Of a DNA stretch of 9,166 nt, positions 6,268 to 9,166 are shown one piece after another; position 1 is the first letter of the stretch; each line of letters starts with the position of its first letter. Under the pieces are notes generated by a model. It saw only the letters and a program-made list of their open reading frames with translations. It was not told the origin of the DNA and searched no databases. This stretch comes from Holophaga sp. (GTDB lineage: Bacteria > Acidobacteriota > Holophagae > Holophagales > Holophagaceae). Position numbers and translations under genes: made by a program. Where the stretch lies: assembly GCA_030691225.1 (NCBI GenBank), contig JAUYES010000749.1, positions 1-9,166 on the forward strand. Direction: 5' to 3'.

Positions 6268-7223
6268 TGCACGCCCCCGGCCTACTTCTCGCCAGTGGTC
6301 TGCTTGTGGGTGCCGTCGTGGTGGCGGCGTCCCAAGGCATCGGCATGGCTTATCCGAAGCTGCGCTCGCGTATCGACCGATTGGCTCCAGAGGACCGGAC
6401 CCAGGTGCTTTCCTTCCTGGCCGTCCTGCCTTGGTTGCTTGCCTTCGGCGCTCTGTTACTGGCCTTCCTGCCGTCCTTTGTTCACATTCCCGGATGGATC
6501 GAGGACCACTGCCTTCCCCATGAACACCACCCCCATCTTTGTCTCGTCCACGGTTTCTGGATGCCTTCGGGGCCCCTCTGGGGAAGCGTCGCTACCCTGG
6601 GCCTGGCTGGAGCCGCCATGTGGGCGAGGCTGGTCCACCGCATCATCCGATCACACCAGGTGGTTCGCGGGTTGATGCTTGTGAGTCATACGCAGGGATC
6701 CATCCAGGTTCTTCCGATCCAACGGGCCATGGCCTTCACGGCGGGCCTCCTACACCCGAAGACGGTCGTCTCGAAGGCAGTGCTCGAAAACCTTGAGGCC
6801 GACGAACTCCAGGTGGTCCTTGCCCATGAGAAGGCCCACGCTTCTCGCCACGACGCCCTGTGGCGCGTCATCCTGGAAGCCATCCTGCTCGGGATGCCCC
6901 AATCACGGCGGAGGCTCCTCCTGGAGGACTTCTCCCTCGCCTCCGAAGAGGTCTGCGACCGCCGGGCGATTTGTCCAGAAGCGACTCCAGATCGCGTGGC
7001 CGAGGTGCTGCTTCGAATGCAGCGCCTCGGGTGTCTGCATCCAGAAGGAGCCCTCGGCGCCACAGGCTCCCACCTTGTTCGCCGGGTGAAGGCCCTTCTG
7101 GACAATCCCTATCCACCGCGTCCGTGGTGGATGAAGGTCATCTGGCTCAGCCCCCTGCTCCTGCTGCTGGCGGACCCGGTGCACCACGTCGCAGAGTCCC
7201 TGCTGGGCCTGCTCTTTTCCTGA
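6267..7223 (+). CDS. BlaR1-like M56 membrane metallopeptidase without sensor domain, 318 aa
   Basis: BlaR1-type proteins sense a signal outside the cytoplasmic membrane and activate a cytoplasmic zinc protease that inactivates the BlaI partner. Membrane segments lie near residues 5-25, 49-71, 104-121 and 291-311, with a basic cytoplasmic loop (31-45) fitting BlaR1 topology. The protease domain sits between segments 3 and 4, with HEKAH (187-191) and downstream SEEVCD as the likely third-ligand region. The protein ends about seven residues after segment 4, so the penicillin-binding sensor of true BlaR1 is missing. The loop between segments 2 and 3 should face the periplasm and holds six His and two Cys within residues 81-95 (HCLPHEHHPHLCLVH). 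ATG 6267 is preferred over GTG 6264 because AGGAG (6257-6261) is better spaced. Metal sensing is inference. Confidence 0.85.
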   Translation: MHAPGLLLASGLLVGAVVVAASQGIGMAYPKLRSRIDRLAPEDRTQVLSFLAVLPWLLAFGALLLAFLPSFVHIPGWIEDHCLPHEHHPHLCLVHGFWMPSGPLWGSVATLGLAGAAMWARLVHRIIRSHQVVRGLMLVSHTQGSIQVLPIQRAMAFTAGLLHPKTVVSKAVLENLEADELQVVLAHEKAHASRHDALWRVILEAILLGMPQSRRRLLLEDFSLASEEVCDRRAICPEATPDRVAEVLLRMQRLGCLHPEGALGATGSHLVRRVKALLDNPYPPRPWWMKVIWLSPLLLLLADPVHHVAESLLGLLFS

Positions 7224-7250
7224 TCTCAACCCGACCTTTGGAGTGCGCCT

Positions 7251-8492
7251 GTGTTTCCTGAATCGAAAATACCGATAGCGACTCGGTTTTTACTCCCCGC
7301 CCTAGCCCTGATCCCCGGTCACGCGCAGGTGGCGACCCCGACCACCGCCTCGCTGACCGAGGCAGAGGCCGTATCGCGAGCCCTAGCTCGCCCGGAGTGG
7401 CAGGCCGTCACGCAGCTTCCGGCGCTCCAATCCGAAGGCACGGCGAAAGAGGCCCGAACCTGGCTGGCTCCTGGTCTGGAATGGGATCGGCAACGATTCA
7501 CGGGGCCCCTGCCCAATAGGCGGGAGGACACGATCCTCCTCACCCAAGGCGTGGATGTCTCGGGTCGCTGGATGGCCAAGCGCGAGGCCGCGCTCAAGCG
7601 CCAGGATGCCGGAAAGGCCGAAAGCACGGTGCGCACGGCCCAGGTTGCCTCCCAGGTAAGGCAAGCCTTCTTCGAGGTCGTGGCGGCCCGTGAACGCAGC
7701 AAACGCATGGACCGTGCGCTCGCTCGGTTGGGCAAGGTCCAGGAACAGGTGGACCGGCTTCACGCCGCCGGGGAGATGTCCGGCCTGGACCATGGGCGGA
7801 TCGGGCGTGAGATGGAAATCCTGAAGGGGCGGCAGGCTCAGGAATCGGTAGCCCTGGTGCAGGCGGAGGCGCGGTTGGCCGCTATGGTGGGTTCGTCTTT
7901 GACGGACCTCCAGGGCACCCTGCTGCCCCCTGCGCCGGAGCCCCTGGACCAGCTTCTCTCCCGCCAGCAGGCGGGGCCCAGCTCTGTGATGACGAAGGCG
8001 CTCGAAGGGGCAGCTCAGGCTGATGCCAAGGTGGCCCGGCGCTGGATGCCGGACCTCCAACTTGGGGTCGGCGTGAAGCGCTGGCAGGAGAACGGGCTCT
8101 CCGGGAATGGCTCCGTGCTGTCCCTGGGTGTCGCCCTTCCCATGCCGGGTCGCGTTCAGGGCAACCGCATCAAGGCCGAAGCCGAGGCGCGAGCCACCGC
8201 CGCCCAGGCGAAACTCCAGAGGGAGCAGGAGGAATCGGAGCTTCGCAGCCTCTGGCAGGAGGCCACCCAGCTCCGAGCCTCGGCGGAAGGCATGTCCCAG
8301 GCGACCGTCGATCCTGCCAAGGTCGAGGCCGCCCTTGATGCCGCCTTTGCCGCCGGGGAGATGGATCTGCTGGCCCGCCTGGATGGGGCTCGCAGCCTCC
8401 TGGACGCTGAGTTGGCCTCCCTTGAACAGGCGCACCGCGCCCGTCTTGCTTGCATTGCCCTTGATCGTCTGATTGGAAAGGTGAATCCATGA
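7251..8492 (+). CDS. TolC-family outer-membrane efflux protein (CusC/CzcC-like), 413 aa
   Basis: This forms the trimeric outer-membrane exit duct of a three-part efflux pump. Residues 1-25 look like a signal peptide: basic residue at 12, hydrophobic FLLPALALIPG, likely cut near HAQ. The body has two TolC-like halves rich in long Ala/Glu/Gln/Arg coiled-coil helices (about 110-210 and 310-400), separated by beta-strand stretches such as PDLQLGVGVKRW and SVLSLGVALPMPG. The latter is typical of metal-type TolC members. Length is close to CzcC. The GTG start at 7251 has GGAG (7240-7243) at 7-base spacing, 27 bases after the M56 stop. The stop overlaps the next start as ATGA. Motif-level evidence supports the family; substrate comes from context only. 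Confidence 0.88.
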   Translation: MFPESKIPIATRFLLPALALIPGHAQVATPTTASLTEAEAVSRALARPEWQAVTQLPALQSEGTAKEARTWLAPGLEWDRQRFTGPLPNRREDTILLTQGVDVSGRWMAKREAALKRQDAGKAESTVRTAQVASQVRQAFFEVVAARERSKRMDRALARLGKVQEQVDRLHAAGEMSGLDHGRIGREMEILKGRQAQESVALVQAEARLAAMVGSSLTDLQGTLLPPAPEPLDQLLSRQQAGPSSVMTKALEGAAQADAKVARRWMPDLQLGVGVKRWQENGLSGNGSVLSLGVALPMPGRVQGNRIKAEAEARATAAQAKLQREQEESELRSLWQEATQLRASAEGMSQATVDPAKVEAALDAAFAAGEMDLLARLDGARSLLDAELASLEQAHRARLACIALDRLIGKVNP

Positions 8493-9166
8493 CCCACACG
8501 TCCACCTCCCTTACCTGGAGCCTCGTTCTGGGAATCGCCCTGGCCGGAGGCTTGGCCTGCAAGAAGAAAGAGGCTGAAGCCGGACATGACCATGGCGCAG
8601 CCGCAGGCCATGCAGGGCATGAGGCCCCGGATCGGCCATCCTTGGCGCCGACCCTCTATGCCGATGGCATGGAACTCTTCGTGGAATACGCCGTGCTGGT
8701 GAAGGGCGAAGTATCTAATTTCGGCTCTCACCTGACCCACCTGGAAGGCGCTCAGGCCGTCAAGGATGGCAAGGCCGAGATCATCCTCACGGGGGCGGGT
8801 GGCGAACAGCGGTTCAGCACGGAGGTTTCCACGACTCCCGGCATCTTCCGTCTCGCGATCACCCCCACCAAGCCGGGTGAAGTCCAGGCGAAGATCGTCT
8901 GGAAGGGCCCAAAGGGGCAGGCCACGTTTGATCTTGGCAAGCACACCGTCTATCCCGACCTCGGATCCTCCATGAAGGCCCCGGTTCCGGAAGTATCCGG
9001 AGGCATTTCATTCCTGAAGGAACAGCAGTGGAACGTGCCCTATGCCATTACGCGGGCGCAGAACCGGCCCATGGCGGACGGCTTCGAAGCCTATGCCTCT
9101 GTAATGGCGGTGCCCGGCGGTGAGGGCCGCGTGCTCGCTTCCGTCGCGGGTCGCCTGGAAGGGAAC
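8489..9166 (+). CDS. RND efflux periplasmic adaptor (CusB/CzcB-like) with His-rich N-terminus, partial
   Basis: The frame stays open for 226 codons to the right edge, so the C-terminus is missing. Adaptors link the inner-membrane RND pump to the TolC duct. A hydrophobic N-terminal helix (about residues 8-23) ends in GLAC followed by lysines. Cys24 could be lipid-modified, though the lipobox is imperfect (Gly rather than Leu at -3). Next comes a His-rich stretch (GHDHG...GHAGHE, about 32-44), and then MELFVEYAVLVKGEVSNFGSHLTHLE (broken up: MELFVEYAVLV, then SNFGSHLTHL), the N-terminal module found in many CzcB-like metal adaptors. The barrel-sandwich and hairpin domains probably begin beyond the visible 3' end. 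ATG 8489 overlaps the tolC stop (ATGA) and has GGAAAGG (8475-8481) upstream. A CzcA/CusA-type pump gene is expected next. Confidence 0.85.
   Translation, partial: MTHTSTSLTWSLVLGIALAGGLACKKKEAEAGHDHGAAAGHAGHEAPDRPSLAPTLYADGMELFVEYAVLVKGEVSNFGSHLTHLEGAQAVKDGKAEIILTGAGGEQRFSTEVSTTPGIFRLAITPTKPGEVQAKIVWKGPKGQATFDLGKHTVYPDLGSSMKAPVPEVSGGISFLKEQQWNVPYAITRAQNRPMADGFEAYASVMAVPGGEGRVLASVAGRLEGN

Noticed and set aside
7383..8435. 350-codon minus-strand frame opposite the TolC gene
   Set aside because: The TolC-family frame has a signal peptide, ribosome site and operon fit; the antisense frame has none of these.

Overview
The window is about 9.2 kb of GC-rich bacterial DNA. Overlapping start and stop codons, Shine-Dalgarno sites and protein families are all bacterial. 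The protein styles (an RND efflux operon behind a BlaI/M56 pair, an adaptor with an N-terminal His-rich extension, a DmeF-type transporter) would fit a Gram-negative environmental bacterium, possibly Acidobacteriota of the Holophaga/Geothrix kind. That taxonomic guess comes from memory of gene order and is weak. The two-membrane envelope is better supported, by the TolC-type outer-membrane channel and periplasmic adaptor.

Left half (about 1-4850) is a mobilization module. A minus-strand two-gene operon encodes a MobC-like ribbon-helix-helix accessory protein and a 764-residue relaxase with the HxDxxHxHxH metal site. Their GTGA overlap implies translational coupling. Upstream of mobC, a 210-base divergent region holds G-runs, a GC hairpin, an imperfect 13-bp inverted repeat and nic-like sequences. 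It is the best oriT candidate. On its other side a plus-strand gene encodes an unrecognised 346-residue protein with a CxxC...CxxC zinc-ribbon-like motif. An unassigned stretch with several inverted repeats (4473-4854) separates this module from the right half.

Right half (4855-9166) is a metal-efflux locus. A minus-strand CDF transporter of DmeF type (Co/Ni efflux) diverges from a plus-strand operon: BlaI/MecI/CopY-family repressor, BlaR1-like M56 membrane metalloprotease, TolC/CzcC-like outer-membrane protein, and a His-rich RND periplasmic adaptor. The adaptor runs off the right edge, and an RND pump gene is expected just beyond. The four genes are tightly packed (TGATG overlap, 27-base gap, ATGA overlap).

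The most interesting inference is regulatory. The M56 protein has the four membrane segments and HEKAH protease site of BlaR1 but no beta-lactam-binding sensor domain. Its periplasmic loop between segments 2 and 3 instead carries a dense His/Cys cluster. Together with its position in a metal-efflux operon, this suggests a metal-triggered proteolytic derepression switch. The mobilization genes nearby suggest that the resistance locus may sit on a mobilizable plasmid or element, but the window shows neither a replication gene nor element ends.
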